The notes beneath the pieces are model-generated. The model saw only the letters and a list, made by a program, of their open reading frames with translations. It searched no databases and was not told the origin of the DNA. From contig QUOL01000001.1 in the NCBI GenBank assembly GCA_009761415.1, positions 2,418,001 through 2,482,000 on the forward strand: DNA of 64,000 nt. Reading direction: 5' to 3'. Made by a program: the position numbers and the translations under genes. The first letter of the stretch is position 1, and every line of letters begins with the position of its first letter. The DNA comes from Sarcomyxa edulis (Eukaryota; Basidiomycota; Agaricomycetes; Agaricales; Mycenaceae). Positions 13,199-24,361 of the stretch are shown here, one piece after another.

Positions 13199-15223
13199 GG
13201 TGGATGTAAGCGATACATTGGTGTAGCTGCATACTTTATATCTTGTAAATTGAGCGGGCCGCAAGTGGAAAAGATGGCAGAAGGGAGCGCCATATGACTT
13301 CTGGAAAGGTGACCAGAAGCTCAAGGGAGATTTTCGCAAGTCGCCACTTGCGTGTGCGTGTAGATTCTGAAGTCATGCTGACCGGAGATTCATGCAGTTC
13401 TCGATATTCTAGACAAAAGAGAGCGAGACTGGGGGAAGACGACGTGGGATGTGGTAGATATGTTGCAATCGCAGCTGTTGCGGGGAGCGGAGCTTGGAAG
13501 TTCCGCTGAGTGGGTTGGTATCTGAACATATCGATGTAAAGGCGAGAAAAATTCGTAAAAATCCAGAATAAAAATCCAGAAGACATCTCGGTGGCCAGAT
13601 GCTAGGAAGGAGAGAGAAAGTGAGAAAAGAGGAACAAATAAATTTCTTGAGGATGTACGCACGACGCCGCGGGGTCGACTGGGGGTCTTGTTTGCCACCT
13701 CGTCTCATGGCTACTCCGCTTCGTCCATCACCACGTCCACCACGTCTTCCACTCACCTAGCCACAGGGACGCCGTGCACTTTTGCAGTCCTGTCGTTGAG
13801 ACTTGGGGGCCTTGGGGTGGCTTGACTTGTCAGAATTTCCCTCTGTCTTGTTCCAACAAAATTCAACCGTCCGTCAGACGAGCGACATCTTTCCCCAGCC
13901 ACAGATGGTCATGACAAGTCACTGTACGCCAGCAAGTAGCCTGCTTGAAGCCTGTCGACTGGCCTCATACGATCTGGATGGAACAGCATTTCGACACATC
14001 ACCGGACGCGAGGGAGAATCACAACCATTTTTATTGGGGTCTAGCACAGACATGAACTTGATGGAAGCTTGAGGGCGGCTAGGGGATGAGATTCAAAGGC
14101 TCTGAATGGTCATGTCTTGGGACAATAGGTGCGTTTGCTGCTCCGTTTAGTTTCCAGTCTATGGGCCCAGTTTACGTCGGCCGAAGTTCAGGTCAGTCTG
14201 TTCATCTTGGAGTGGACTTTCTTGATTTTTTCACCGTCGCATCTTTGAGCTGGTCCTCTTGTCGGATTTTTCCTTGATGCCACTTGCCGGTGGATGGTTG
14301 CTTGGAATCTTGTGTGTCGCTACAAAGCCACCGGTTCCAGTGCCTTGTATGGGCGCGGGGTTGATCTTGAATCATACTCTTGCTGTTTTCGGGCTATACA
14401 TGGCTTTCATAAGTCATTATTCGAATGGGAGTTGGTGATGAGATTCGGGTGGGAAGGGAAAACTCGCCTTATCGTGACTGTCATATGGTGTGACGTCACG
14501 CGTAACCCGAATGACTCCGCGGAAGCGTTTTGCGGATTTGCGGATTTGCGGGGCAGCGTGGGCGAAGTCCAGATAGGATGGAGGGAAGACCTATCTGACC
14601 TACTGTGAGAGAGATGGGGTAGCAGACTGGACCGAGAAATTCCCCGAGACACGGCGGAGGAAGGAGCCTTGGGTTCAAGTGAGATAGCCGTACGTCGGCC
14701 AGGTCTTGTGGAATGGGCTCTCTTTTATGGAAATAAGAGATTGGGTACGAGAGCTGCTGAGACAAAGTACTGCTACTGATGTGTATTGAGCGGCTATCTG
14801 CCGTCGATGCTCGTCGCGTAGCAGCACATTGCTTTTAGCGACCCGTTGTGGCATCGTCCTGGAGGCCTTCCTTTTGACATTGTCTCCGAGATTGATTCCA
14901 ATTCAAGGTCTTTCTCCGATGTCGCGATGAGTGAGCCAGCTGGTCATTTGTATGCGAGAAGACAGTGGATTTAACGTTGGAGCCTGGAATCCTTGTGTAC
15001 CTTTTTCCGCGCGTCGCTTTCCAGTTTCGAGGCTGCGTGGGTAGACACTGCGCTCAAATCAAACACTAAACTCAATCTAGAGAGAGAATCCCGTCTGTAA
15101 ATTGCAAAATTTACGTTCGCCGTCGCCTCATAAGAGGCTGGATACTCAACAAATCCCTCTAATCCCTCTTGACCCCACCCCACCACGTCCTTCTGTTCTT
15201 TCTGTACTCTACCCTCTTCCTCG
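13199..15223. other. Duplicated spacer without a supported gene
   Basis: The spacer lies between the divergent promoters of acetylesterase copy 2 (minus) and the small gene (plus). It is the best-conserved part of the inverted duplication. A 115-codon minus-strand frame (13756-13409) is open in both arms, but nearly all differences between the arms would change the amino acid, so it does not look protein-coding. The function of the conservation is unknown. Confidence 0.6.
13235..13240 (-). promoter_or_regulatory. TATA box of acetylesterase copy 2
   Basis: TATAAA on the minus strand, 37-42 bases upstream of the ATG at 13198. The same TATAAAGTATGCAGC context is kept in front of the dead copy near 58681. 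Confidence 0.55.
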
Positions 15224-15819
15224 ATGCAATTCTCCTTTGATCCCAATGCCACAGAGTCGCAGATAGTTCCAACACCATTCTTGCCGTCGTTTGACGCAGC
15301 TGTTGCTCAAAACCATTATTCTCTGCGACTCCCAGCGTATCGATCCTCCTACGCTCGTCGCTACCATCCTTACCCTCGATACTCTTCTCCTCGTAGTTTG
15401 GTCAACCACTTCTCGGTAAGCTGTGGAACCCTCGAAAACTATTCATGTAAGACTGACATAGACTTCCAGACGGCTCTTCAACCTATCTATGATGCGAATT
15501 TGAGTTCTGTGTCTACTCTGAGGGTTTGTGCTTCAACATCGTCTGCATAATGGAGGGACTTATAACTGAGTTAAACAGCTCGACGGAGACTCTGACGACT
15601 CTTCTGCGTCCAATCTTCAAGAAGCCTTGAGTGATGGGAAGGATCTAGTTGGACTGAACGGGCGTGTCAGGCGTTTCTCTTTCTTAGTCATTGCAAGTTT
15701 TCTTTTTCATCACAGATACGCATATTCTCATTGGGACTTCTTACTAGGATTTGGCCTTGTGCGTTCGCCGCGCTCTTCGATCACTGCGCTCGTCCGGCAA
15801 GGGGGCCCCCTTTGCTTAG
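15224..15819 (+). CDS. Small unknown protein, family member A
   Basis: I derived four exons by comparison with its paralogue at 56014-56652: 15224-15415, 15470-15523, 15579-15692 and 15748-15819, all in phase, giving 143 aa. The third intron uses a GC donor (GCAAGT at 15693). The conserved core is 'LRLPAYRSSYARRYHPYPRY' followed by SSPR, then 'SSVSTL', an acidic patch 'LDGDSDDSS', and a basic C-terminus starting 'DLALCVRRALRSLR'. No signal peptide, membrane helix or known domain is recognised. Both paralogues keep the exon boundaries and the open frame, which supports a real gene. The function is unknown. Confidence 0.72.
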
Positions 15820-16110
15820 GAGACACAAAAATCTTGACATATCTCGACGTTCATCATGACCCATACAAAAGAGTACTTCTGATCTGACCTGTTTCTTCCT
15901 CTTCTTTCCATATACCTTTCGCAAGATATGACCACTATTCACGTTCGCAACTGTAGAATAATATTTGACTAGTACACATGAATATAATGACAATCGTATT
16001 ACCTACAGTACACGGGGGTCCAAGGAGAAGCAGTCCAAACTTTGAGAGCTATACGTGAATTTGTGGAGGGTGAGGCGAGTTTTTATTTCAGTCAAACCGC
16101 AAGAACCTAC

Positions 16111-18159
16111 TCAGATACTTCCTGTAATACCCGCGTCGACCATCTCCGTAATCCAACTCATAAGCACTTCATCACGTATGCGAACACCTTCCATCAACTG
16201 CCTTACTCCGATAAATGCTTTTCGCCCTCGTCTTTCTCCTTCCTTTTCACTATCTCTCTGGTCCCCGTCGCCCATTTCGACGCTCTCTTGATCATCAGTA
16301 TCTTCGACAATACCAGGGAAACCGAAATGGTCTGCATCAACGCGTGGAGCTACCTCACTTGACGCGAATGACGCTCGGAAGAGGATGCGAATGCAAAGTA
16401 ATGCCGTTAGCGCGTTCGAAGGCGGATCAGCAGTCGGGTTTCGATATGTGATAGTCGCCCTGCGTAATGGAGGCGGTGGCCTAGTCGTTGGATTTTCGGT
16501 CGGATATGGTGATGACTCGTAAGGGAGGGTGATAGTATCGCTTTGGGAATGATGCTTTTCTGGAGGCTGAACACTTGATAGATGCGTGAGAATATGCGCT
16601 CTGAGAATTGGCATTGGGACAGCCGGATTTGAGCATGTAGACCACAGACAAGGAAACTCTGGGATTTCGGACGCAGTGATATGTTGTAGAATATGCTCAT
16701 ACAAGGCTCCCGGCGAATCGAACGCGGGAGTAGAGCACTGTCCGCGATCCCATCGACATCTAAATCGTTCCGCAGCTACGGTTTCTTTCCGTCGATCAAC
16801 ACCTCGAACAACGAATCGTTGGGGGGGACCGGGTAAAACCATGGCTTGCGCCTGAGGGAATACGACATTGACATTTTTGATGACCTCAGACGCCATTAAT
16901 ACGGCATGTTTGTCCGAAAATGGCATGAAAACGTCCTTGTAGAGGTTCCAAAAATCTACCTGGGTAAGCTCGCCATCGGCTTTTGCAACAAACATCGTTT
17001 TCATCCTGCGAAGAAACTTGAGTTGTGTTCGAAACCCCGGAAGATGACAATTAGACAATTACCATTCATAACACCGTTGAGGCTCTGGTTTCCCTAGCAA
17101 ATCATCAAATTCCTCTTTCGTGATTTCGTGATCCCGAACAGTCACCGTCAAAGCAGGTGCCGTGTGGATAATACCAGTGACATCTATGGAAACCGTCTCC
17201 TCTGACTGTTCTGACAGAAGGAGGCTTACAAGAAGTCTGAGCACTCCGGGCATCTCTGGGTGAAGGAGAAATGCCTTTGCCATGGAAGGGTTGGAAATGT
17301 GTACATAGAAGTAGTTCAAGCACGCGTCAACCAACGGTTTGTCGATGAAAAGAGGTAGGTATCGTATTGATGCCTTGAGAGTAGGGGAATCTGAGGCGAG
17401 ATAGAGAGTGTTACTGTGGTTTGAGAAGAGGCTAGTGAGGGTAGTCAAAGAGGCTATTATTAATGAGCGATTGGATGATTGATAGGCAATGTTTTGAAGG
17501 GGAGGTAGTGGATTGGTTCGGGTCTGGCGCGAGAGTGTGGATAGAAGAAACTCGGATGAGATGGCGTGCATAAGCTCTATGATGTAAAGCACAAACTCGC
17601 TGCATTCGTCAGAGCTGGGATCCAGATTATGCAGAGCATCGAGAATTAGAGACTTCGTTCGCGAGTGACCGGCGAGCTCGACAGCGTTGGGTTCGTTGAG
17701 AGCGGCGTTTCGGAGGACGAACAATGATTCCAGAGCATGGCGTCGCTTCCGAACTTGTGATGGATTGGGCGAAAAAAATAACTGAAACTCTGAGTCCACT
17801 TTGTGGCCCTCTTTTACATACCATTCCGGCCATTCGAATAGCGCATCCGTCAGGCCAGGGGTCGCTTTCAGCATGAACTGATCATTGTCGCATAGACGAC
17901 AAAGACGATCTAGAGCCCAGCCTATCTCATGATCGATACCAGAAAGCAGGGACAACAGCATTCTGTTGTTGGGAGCTTGTTCGGTGTACCAACCTAGACA
18001 CAAAAACTTTCAGCCAAGCATTCAAAGAATCTTCTTTCCGAACGTACGCTCGTAGTCATCTGTGATTGTTGGACGAGGTGGCAATTGAGCTGCAACATAG
18101 CCTGCTGGTCGATAATAAGTAGCAGTCGTTGCCCCTCGAGTTGGCCCAAAGGTGGACAT
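16111..18159 (-). CDS. RSC9: RSC9/ARID2-like chromatin-remodelling subunit
   Basis: Three exons (18159-18048, 17993-17063, 17005-16111) join in phase to about 645 aa. The N-terminal part ('ITDDYERWYTEQAPNNRML', 'IGWALDRLCRLCDNDQFML', 'ESLFVLRNAALNEPNAVEL') resembles the armadillo-like helical region of Rsc9. Across the second splice, 'FVAKADGELTQVDFWNLYKD' resembles the winged-helix-like segment of the family. Two C2H2-like units follow: C-x7-C-x14-H-x4-H from 'CRWDRGQC' and another from 'CLWSTC' to 'ILTHL'. The C-terminus is Pro/Ser-rich and then acidic/basic. Rsc9 is a DNA/chromatin-binding subunit of the RSC (SWI/SNF-type) complex, so a nuclear role is expected. No ARID domain was seen in this model. 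Confidence 0.8.
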
Positions 18160-18280
18160 GATGGTTCGGTTAAAGTGTAGCGTGACTGACGCGACGTCAC
18201 ATCGAGTAACGCGTTACTCAGAGACTACAAGGACCCACAAGTATACGTACAAGAACACGCATTGCTATAGCTGCAGGTAA

Positions 18281-20339
18281 TTACACGGTCTCTTCCCCTT
18301 CTTCCTTGAGCCACATATCTCCAACCTGATCGTCATCAGGATATCCTGTTCGAAGGTCCGAGCTAAGTACCATCCTTTTTCGCTTCTCTCCACCCTGCAC
18401 GTCGTCAAAATGCATCCCAAACCGAGATGCCTTGCGCAGGAATCGAACAACTAAGTCTCTGGTCGGGGACATAGGCGCAATGCTGTCTTCGGCAACATCT
18501 GCGTATGAAGGTCAGATATCAGCAGGTCAGATAACCTGTCTTAAGTCACGAACATTGATAAGAGCCATCAATCCAGAGAACAGAATAAAATGGTTGGTTT
18601 CTTCCTCTGATCAAAGTATCAACTGTCATTTTAGTGATCCACTCTTCCGACGCTACACATATGGGCTTCAGACAAAGATTAGCTCTCGATCGCGGCCACC
18701 GAGGTAAAATGCACATACGTCCCACCCAACGATACACCCTTGATAACGATAGTTGACATCTTGAGAAAACATCCCCACAAAGTACTTGACGGGAGTAGAT
18801 GACGAACGCCTTTTCACCGCTGTAGCAGCGTCTTTTTCTTTCTTAATTGTTGTCTCGCATACCCTTGAAAGAGAACTTCTGACTAGCGGGGGAAGTAGGG
18901 GCGCCAAGATACTAGACAAGACAGTTACGCATTCGAAAGCAGGAAGTTCTATGTGCTCCATCAAGAGAGGAATGATAGCGCGATCGCCAGACGACATAAG
19001 CTCTATGGTTAATCCAACGTAAGCCGCTGTTTGGATTTCTGTTGAATCGGCCTGCATATACTGTGTCATCATCCGATATGATGCGAGAATATTCCTCCCA
19101 GCACGAATCAACATCGGGGCTGCGGTACAAGGGGAGATCCATCGCATCGTCGATGATGCTGGGTAACCCATCCTCGCGAGTAATTGCGGGATATCATGTT
19201 CGACGGATATAATCGGTTTGACATCGGAACCATAAACGTCGATGTAAATATCATCGACGGTCGGATTAGGAGAAGCCACATGTGCGAGAACACGAGATGG
19301 GAATCCCACGGGAGATGCAGCTATGTCTAGACGTCGCGCGACTGCGACAAATATTTGGACAAGGGATATTGGAATAGCTCTTTTATGCGTTGATAGATAT
19401 CGATGAGGAAACTGGTTCAGAATATTGTGGAAACGCTCATCTACAACAACGATAGAAAACTCTTCGTCATTCAGCGTATAAGTCGATATGGATAAATCTA
19501 CATGCCTGCGGGACCGTAGCCTTGAATGTGTAAACAGTCGCATATACCCGTGCAAATCTGAACAAGGTCGTACTTGGAATTTTCCGAGTCCCAAGTAATA
19601 TTCTTCAGCTTGAGATATGATTTACACGCGTCAGCAAGCGAGTTCAGAGTGATGGATATCTTCGAATTCGAAGAAAGTAACTCAGTAGCGCTCAAAGGCA
19701 TACAAATTGCAACTTTACCTCGGCAGGATCTTTCCCAAAAAAGCACGATAACGCTACAAAGGTCTCCTCGAGCGAAGCACTCTGAGATCCTCCAGGAGCC
19801 AAAAGATGCCCCCAAAGTCGAACAGCATGACCTCGAGCGATAGCTTGCAGTACTGCTCTCGCCCAAAACTGCCTAGTGACTGCATGCGGTACGACTGGTA
19901 GCATGTCTGGGATGTCGTGATCACGAAAGATTTCAGGGATCGCACAGAGGTTCTGCAGCTCTAGGACGTCCCAGACGTCATAAGCTAGTTCGGCCAATGT
20001 TTTGGCATGTTCAAGTCGTTTGCTCCTAGAGCTGACAATCTTATCCAGTATATTCAGGGCTCTGGCATCCAAGCGTCGTCTCGCAGCATACAGCAACCTC
20101 CAGTCCCCATTTGCTTCTTCTACTCTTCGGATCTCCTCGGAAATATTAGAATGCAGATATCGAGCACGATAGTGGGGTTTCCAGAGCGTAGGTAGACAAG
20201 CAGCCTCTCGAAGATTGGTGTTGACCAGAGAGCAACGAGCTAAGGTTTTGACATCGACGTCGTGTGATGGATGTCTTGACACGATAAGATGACTGAGTAT
20301 CTGGATATAGACGTCGAGTGGTAGCGGTGGAATGTTCAT
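18281..20339 (-). CDS. FBXO21-like F-box protein with SirB1-like and YccV-like domains
   Basis: The multi-exon minus-strand gene starts at 20339; exon 1 is 20339-19719 and exon 2 starts at 19659. The F-box is at residues ~1-55 ('IPPLPLDVYIQILSHLIV', 'LARCSLVNTNLREAA', 'LWKPHYRARYL'). A transglutaminase-like SirB1 region spans several exons ('ITLNSLADACKSYLK', 'RFHNILNQFPHRYLS', 'RAIPISLVQIFVAVARRLDI'). The C-terminal YccV/HspQ-like beta domain reads 'KYFVGMFSQDVNYRYQGCIV', 'FYSVLWIDGS', 'YVAEDSIAP'. This domain order matches FBXO21, an SCF substrate receptor. One intron near 19504 appears to use a GC donor (GCATGT) with acceptor GTTGTAG, giving 'DERFHNIL' in frame. That site is less certain. 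Confidence 0.88.
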
Positions 20340-20582
20340 TGGATGTTCTTGAACTCTGAAGGTTGGAAGTCGCCAGTGGCAGCTTGAGTGAGAGTTGAGT
20401 ACAAGTTGAGTGAGCTAATCAATGCACCGATCGCGATGGCCCGCCCAAGGCTACAGCATAACTCGCTCAAACAGATTGGCACCGCAATATCCGCGACTGA
20501 CTGTGAGGCAAATTCAAGGCAAATTACAGATGTCCGAGTCAATGTGCTCTAATAGAAATATGTTACGAACGTAAGAGTCTGT

Positions 20583-22633
20583 TTACTTGATCAAGAATTC
20601 TTCGATGCCTCTCAACACGTTCTCCCAGAATTTAGCTACAGTATCTTTTTCGAATCCATTTTCATCATATCCCAGACTCAACCAGAGTTTGCCAGCAAAG
20701 GTGTATCCAAATAGCAGCATCCCGCCTTGGCGCTGGCGTGATCCGGTTGTCAGAGTATGTAGACTTATCTCTGGGAAAGAGGCATGCCGATAGATTCCGT
20801 CTAAATTCCCTAGAAGCGATAGTCCAAGCAACGCATTTGAAGGGGGGCGAGGCGAGGCAATAGGAATCGATGGGGGTGGAGCTTTCCAGACCCCGCGTTC
20901 TTTATCATCGTCCTCTTTTGCCCAAGCGCGTGCGCGCTTGCCCCTTTCCCGGGCCATTTCACGACTCCGAGAGACAACCATAGGATTCTTTGCTGCGTGA
21001 GTGCTCTGTTCTTTGGCAGAACGAGCTCGGTGCCAGAATATAGACGATATGTCGGCAGTGCGAGGGAGGAAAGTTGGCAGAATCACGTTGAAATACCCGA
21101 CGGCCAGAAACCAGTAGGAAGAGGTCAAGGACGTGCCAGTAGTGAGATAAGGCCGGAGATTGAGCGCCGAGTACATCATGCTGATAAATATCAGATGGGA
21201 GATCATCAAGGGAGCGTCGCTTCTTTCGAGCGTTCTTTTACTTACGTTGGCATCTCTGGTTTATTTGGAGTTGTTCTTGCCCAGGCAATATCGCAGATTG
21301 CAAAGAGAGCACTGGAAATGGACACACCGTGCGCTTTACAGTTCTTCAAGATGTTTTTTGTAAGGTCTGCATCGAAAGGTACCGTCGGGACCACTGTGTG
21401 CCGAGGAAGGCGCGAACCTCGAGGGAATGATTGACCGCCCTATGTGAGGTGATCAACGTTATTTCTCAGATCCATCGAAGAACAGAGGAGGCAGCGCGTA
21501 CGATGAGTTTTTCCTGATTCTGTTGAAAATCTACTCGAGCAGCCACTTGGCGTAATTTGCCGCCAGCCATAGGAGGAAATTTCTCTTCCATCGAATTTGG
21601 AAGAACAATGGCCTATGAACTCAATAAGTGAGCTTCTGGCGCGTCAACAATCAAATACCACGTACGTCGTGTTCAACTTTACCCCAGCGAGATTGCCATT
21701 CTTCCTGCAGTACGAGTTCGAGGTCTTGCTGCGATTTTGATCCACCAAGGAGGCCGAAAAAGTCGTTCGCAAATTGATGTAGTGCCATACCATCGCCCAA
21801 AAAATGTGTCGCACAGATAAGCAACTCGTGGCTCTGTGGAACGGTCTGATCTCGTTCGTCCGGAATTCCCAAGAAGGATCCGGGTGTGAGAGGAGGGCTA
21901 GGAAGACTGTCGCTTTCTGGCATGGGTGTGGAAAGAATCAGATACGACAATCGATTGTTCGAGAGGGTGCGAGGGCCATTGAGGTAAGAGTCGATTAATT
22001 CTGTCGAAACAACATAAGAATCAGCTGGCCGCCTCATCCAATTTGGTATACATACCATCCTTGCTCTGAGAACGATACTCCAGATTCTTGTCGGCATCCT
22101 CCAAAGCATCCTTGGGTGAATGATAAGCTGAGTAACTAGATAACACGGTCAGATCTGGGCAGGCCGAGGATCAGGTCAAGGGTAACGTACACAAATCGCA
22201 CATCGTTGTAATCATGCATCTCAATTTTGCATGCAAGAAGAGGGTGTCGTACTCGAAGGATTGCCCATACCACGTTCACGCGTGCACGACTCACGTGCGA
22301 ATTTGGGGCATTGAATCCGATATGTAGATACCTGTAGTCGTTTTTGATGAATTCCTCCTACTGGAAATATCAATAGAATATCAAAGAAGACACTTACATA
22401 TCATTGACCCCACTTTCGCGGGACGGTAGATAGTAGGATAGTTCGCTATCACCAAGTCGGCGTTCAAAACGCCGGACTTGGGCATCCACGAGTGTTTCTT
22501 GTGAGGAGGATGGTTCGAAAGCTGACTTCGTCTGGTCGCGCTTCAGATCGGTGGATGTAATGTACTCATCACTGTCACGGCTTGACAAATCTGAGAGCGT
22601 TGGAGACGGCGGATAGACCATCGGTTGCGACAT
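20583..22633 (-). CDS. HxxxDG-type CoA-dependent acyltransferase-like protein
   Basis: The multi-exon minus-strand gene starts at 22633 ('MSQPMVYPPSPTLSDLSS'). The middle exon holds 'LLICATHFLGDGMALHQF', an HxxxDG active-site motif of the chloramphenicol-acetyltransferase/condensation/BAHD superfamily. Preceding exons read 'YLHIGFNAPNSHVSRARVN' and 'VVWAILRVRHPLLACKIEM', a normal lead-in for this fold. The last exon ends 'VAKFWENVLRGIEEFLIK'. The basic insert near 'RERGKRARAWAKEDDDKER' is unusual. There is no adenylation or carrier domain nearby, so this is a stand-alone acyltransferase rather than an NRPS piece. Donor and acceptor substrates are unknown. Confidence 0.78.
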
Positions 22634-23572
22634 CGTAGCAGAGAACGCCTAGCCGGGGTATAAGTGTGCAAAGACAGAAACGAAATGACCAGGCAACTTA
22701 AGGCCGTTAAGGCAAGGCACATTTGGGCGAAGGTTCGAACACCAGTCCCGGAGCAAGGGTATGATGTGCCGTGATGATATGAAAAATAGAAGGATTTAGC
22801 TAAATCGCAGATAATAAGGATTAACTGAGCCACCATTCCGTCTGCTACGCACCTCCCCGCACGCCGACACGATAGGAAGTTCTTCCCATGTGGAGACATC
22901 CGAGTCGCGCCTCGTTCTGGCGGTTGAAGGAAGCTGTACAATAGAATCGGAGGCAGAATCAAAGTCTTTCCGATATGGTGTCCATGGGGCGAGCAGATTG
23001 AGCTTGACTCGGACCTAGATTCAAGATATCTGGACGCAATCCGGGCTGAGTTTCTGAGTCTCGGAAATCAACTGAGTCTGTCTAAAAAAAAGCTTCGCCT
23101 CCGAGTAATCTCCAGGCTGTCGTAACACGTAAGTCAAGGCGTATTTGTTGGACCATCGAGTGACATGTATACGGATCGTGTTCAAATTGTTTTTGTCCTG
23201 AAGTGAGAAGAATGATTACAAGTCTAAGTCGAGACAGACCGAGGGAATTCATTTCGGCCCAGTCTCATGTAATCGCCGGCCGAGTCCGAACTCGGAGGCA
23301 CGGAAGCGGCTAGCGGAAGCTGTTGACCGTCTCACTCGTCTGTGTCGATACCATGCATATGTTCAACCAGAATACTGAGCTAAAGAATAGGTGCCTCCAT
23401 ATCTATGTTATTGCTCTCCACGACCAACAGACTCCGCCCTGTTTGCCACGACTCATGAGACCTGCTGGCCAAGTTATGTGTATGTTCCAGGCGTTCCTGA
23501 TGTCGACCTACCAGGGCTCTCCATATATCCATAGACGTCCATGACCGTCTTTTCACCGATTTCGACCTGCAC
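22634..23572. other. Intergenic region, no gene seen
   Basis: Upstream of the acyltransferase. A pol III B-box-like 'GGTTCGAACAC' near 22732 lacks a matching A box. Nothing else was recognised. Confidence 0.45.
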
Positions 23573-23997
23573 ATGCCTCCCCGGGACATTCGACAGCCAT
23601 CAAGTCGTAGACCTTACGAGAGTGCCGGGCCAATCGCTAGCTTCAAGGACTTCTTGATGATGGTTGTGAGTCCCCAAAAATCCTCATACCTCTTTTGCCT
23701 TCCTTCCTTATTGGTTTTATAGTCTATAGGGACTTTGATCGTAGACAACGTCTCACCTGGAAAAGCGTCACCTGATCAGATGTCTCTACAAATCCTTGCT
23801 ATTGCCGCTTACATTACAGCCACCATCCGTACTGTGTACCTGTGCCTTCAGCCGCGAAGGTCTTATCTTCGATGCCATCTCCATCTCCTTATGCTATGAG
23901 CTACATTAAACTCTCATATGTGAGTCTCGAACTTCGATCTCGGGGTCGTGCCACTCCGTCATCCTCCCCTGGCCTAACTCAGCGTTCTCAGCGATAG
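23573..23997 (+). CDS. Possible small hydrophobic protein (tentative model)
   Basis: ATG at 23573 opens 31 codons ('MPPRDIRQPSSRRPYESAGP...'). A plausible intron (GTGAGT...TTATAG, about 23667-23729) leads to an exon with a hydrophobic helix ('MSLQILAIAAYITATIRTVY'). A second, very short intron (GTCTTA...TGAG) would give a stop at 23995-23997; without it a stop occurs near 23910. No homologue is recognised, and the model rests only on frame and splice sites. It could be a chance reading. Confidence 0.25.
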
Positions 23998-24361
23998 TCT
24001 GCATCCACTGTGAAGTGTAATAATGGCAAGTTCATCAGACGTGCCCCGCGTCGCCTCGAGGTCGGCCGGCTATAATTTAGGACACGGTGAAGGCTCTCGT
24101 GATCCCGCTCTGTGGTCCCTTCGAGTATAAATTTCTCACAAGTGACAGGCGTTCGTCGAAGCTCGGCAAGCTTCAATGCAGATCCAGAAACCATGCACTC
24201 GGCCAATCATAGACTCTCGCATGTCTCACAACGGATCCTGATCAGTGGGGATTAGTGGCTTCCCATCCTCAGTCTACTCCGTTTATCTCGAACGTGTTCT
24301 GCATCTAGACGCTTAAATCTGCTACAATCCTTGCAAATACAGGACGAGTACGGAGTGTTCA

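Larger units (their letters stand above)
12440..15819 (+). repeat. Arm A of a long inverted segmental duplication
   Basis: Read in reverse complement, this segment matches 56014-59520. Collinear parts are the acetylesterase exons, a ~2-kb spacer (13199-15223) and the small gene at 15224-15819. By eye, roughly 95% of bases agree in 13210-13760, about 85-90% in 14070-14520, about 80% just upstream of the small gene and only about 60-65% in its first exon. Stretches near 14660-14990 do not align. The outer edges are approximate. Confidence 0.85.

Noticed and set aside
13409..13756. 115-codon minus-strand frame conserved in both duplication arms (58157-58504)
   Set aside because: Almost all base differences between the arms change the amino acid and the start is GTG, so there is no sign of protein-level selection; it is better seen as conserved non-coding sequence.
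20583..22633. HxxxDG protein as part of a nonribosomal peptide synthetase cluster
   Set aside because: No adenylation, carrier or thioesterase domain and no biosynthetic neighbours; it is a stand-alone acyltransferase.
22700..22770. tRNA-like B box (GGTTCGAACAC)
   Set aside because: No matching A box and no cloverleaf could be drawn around it.
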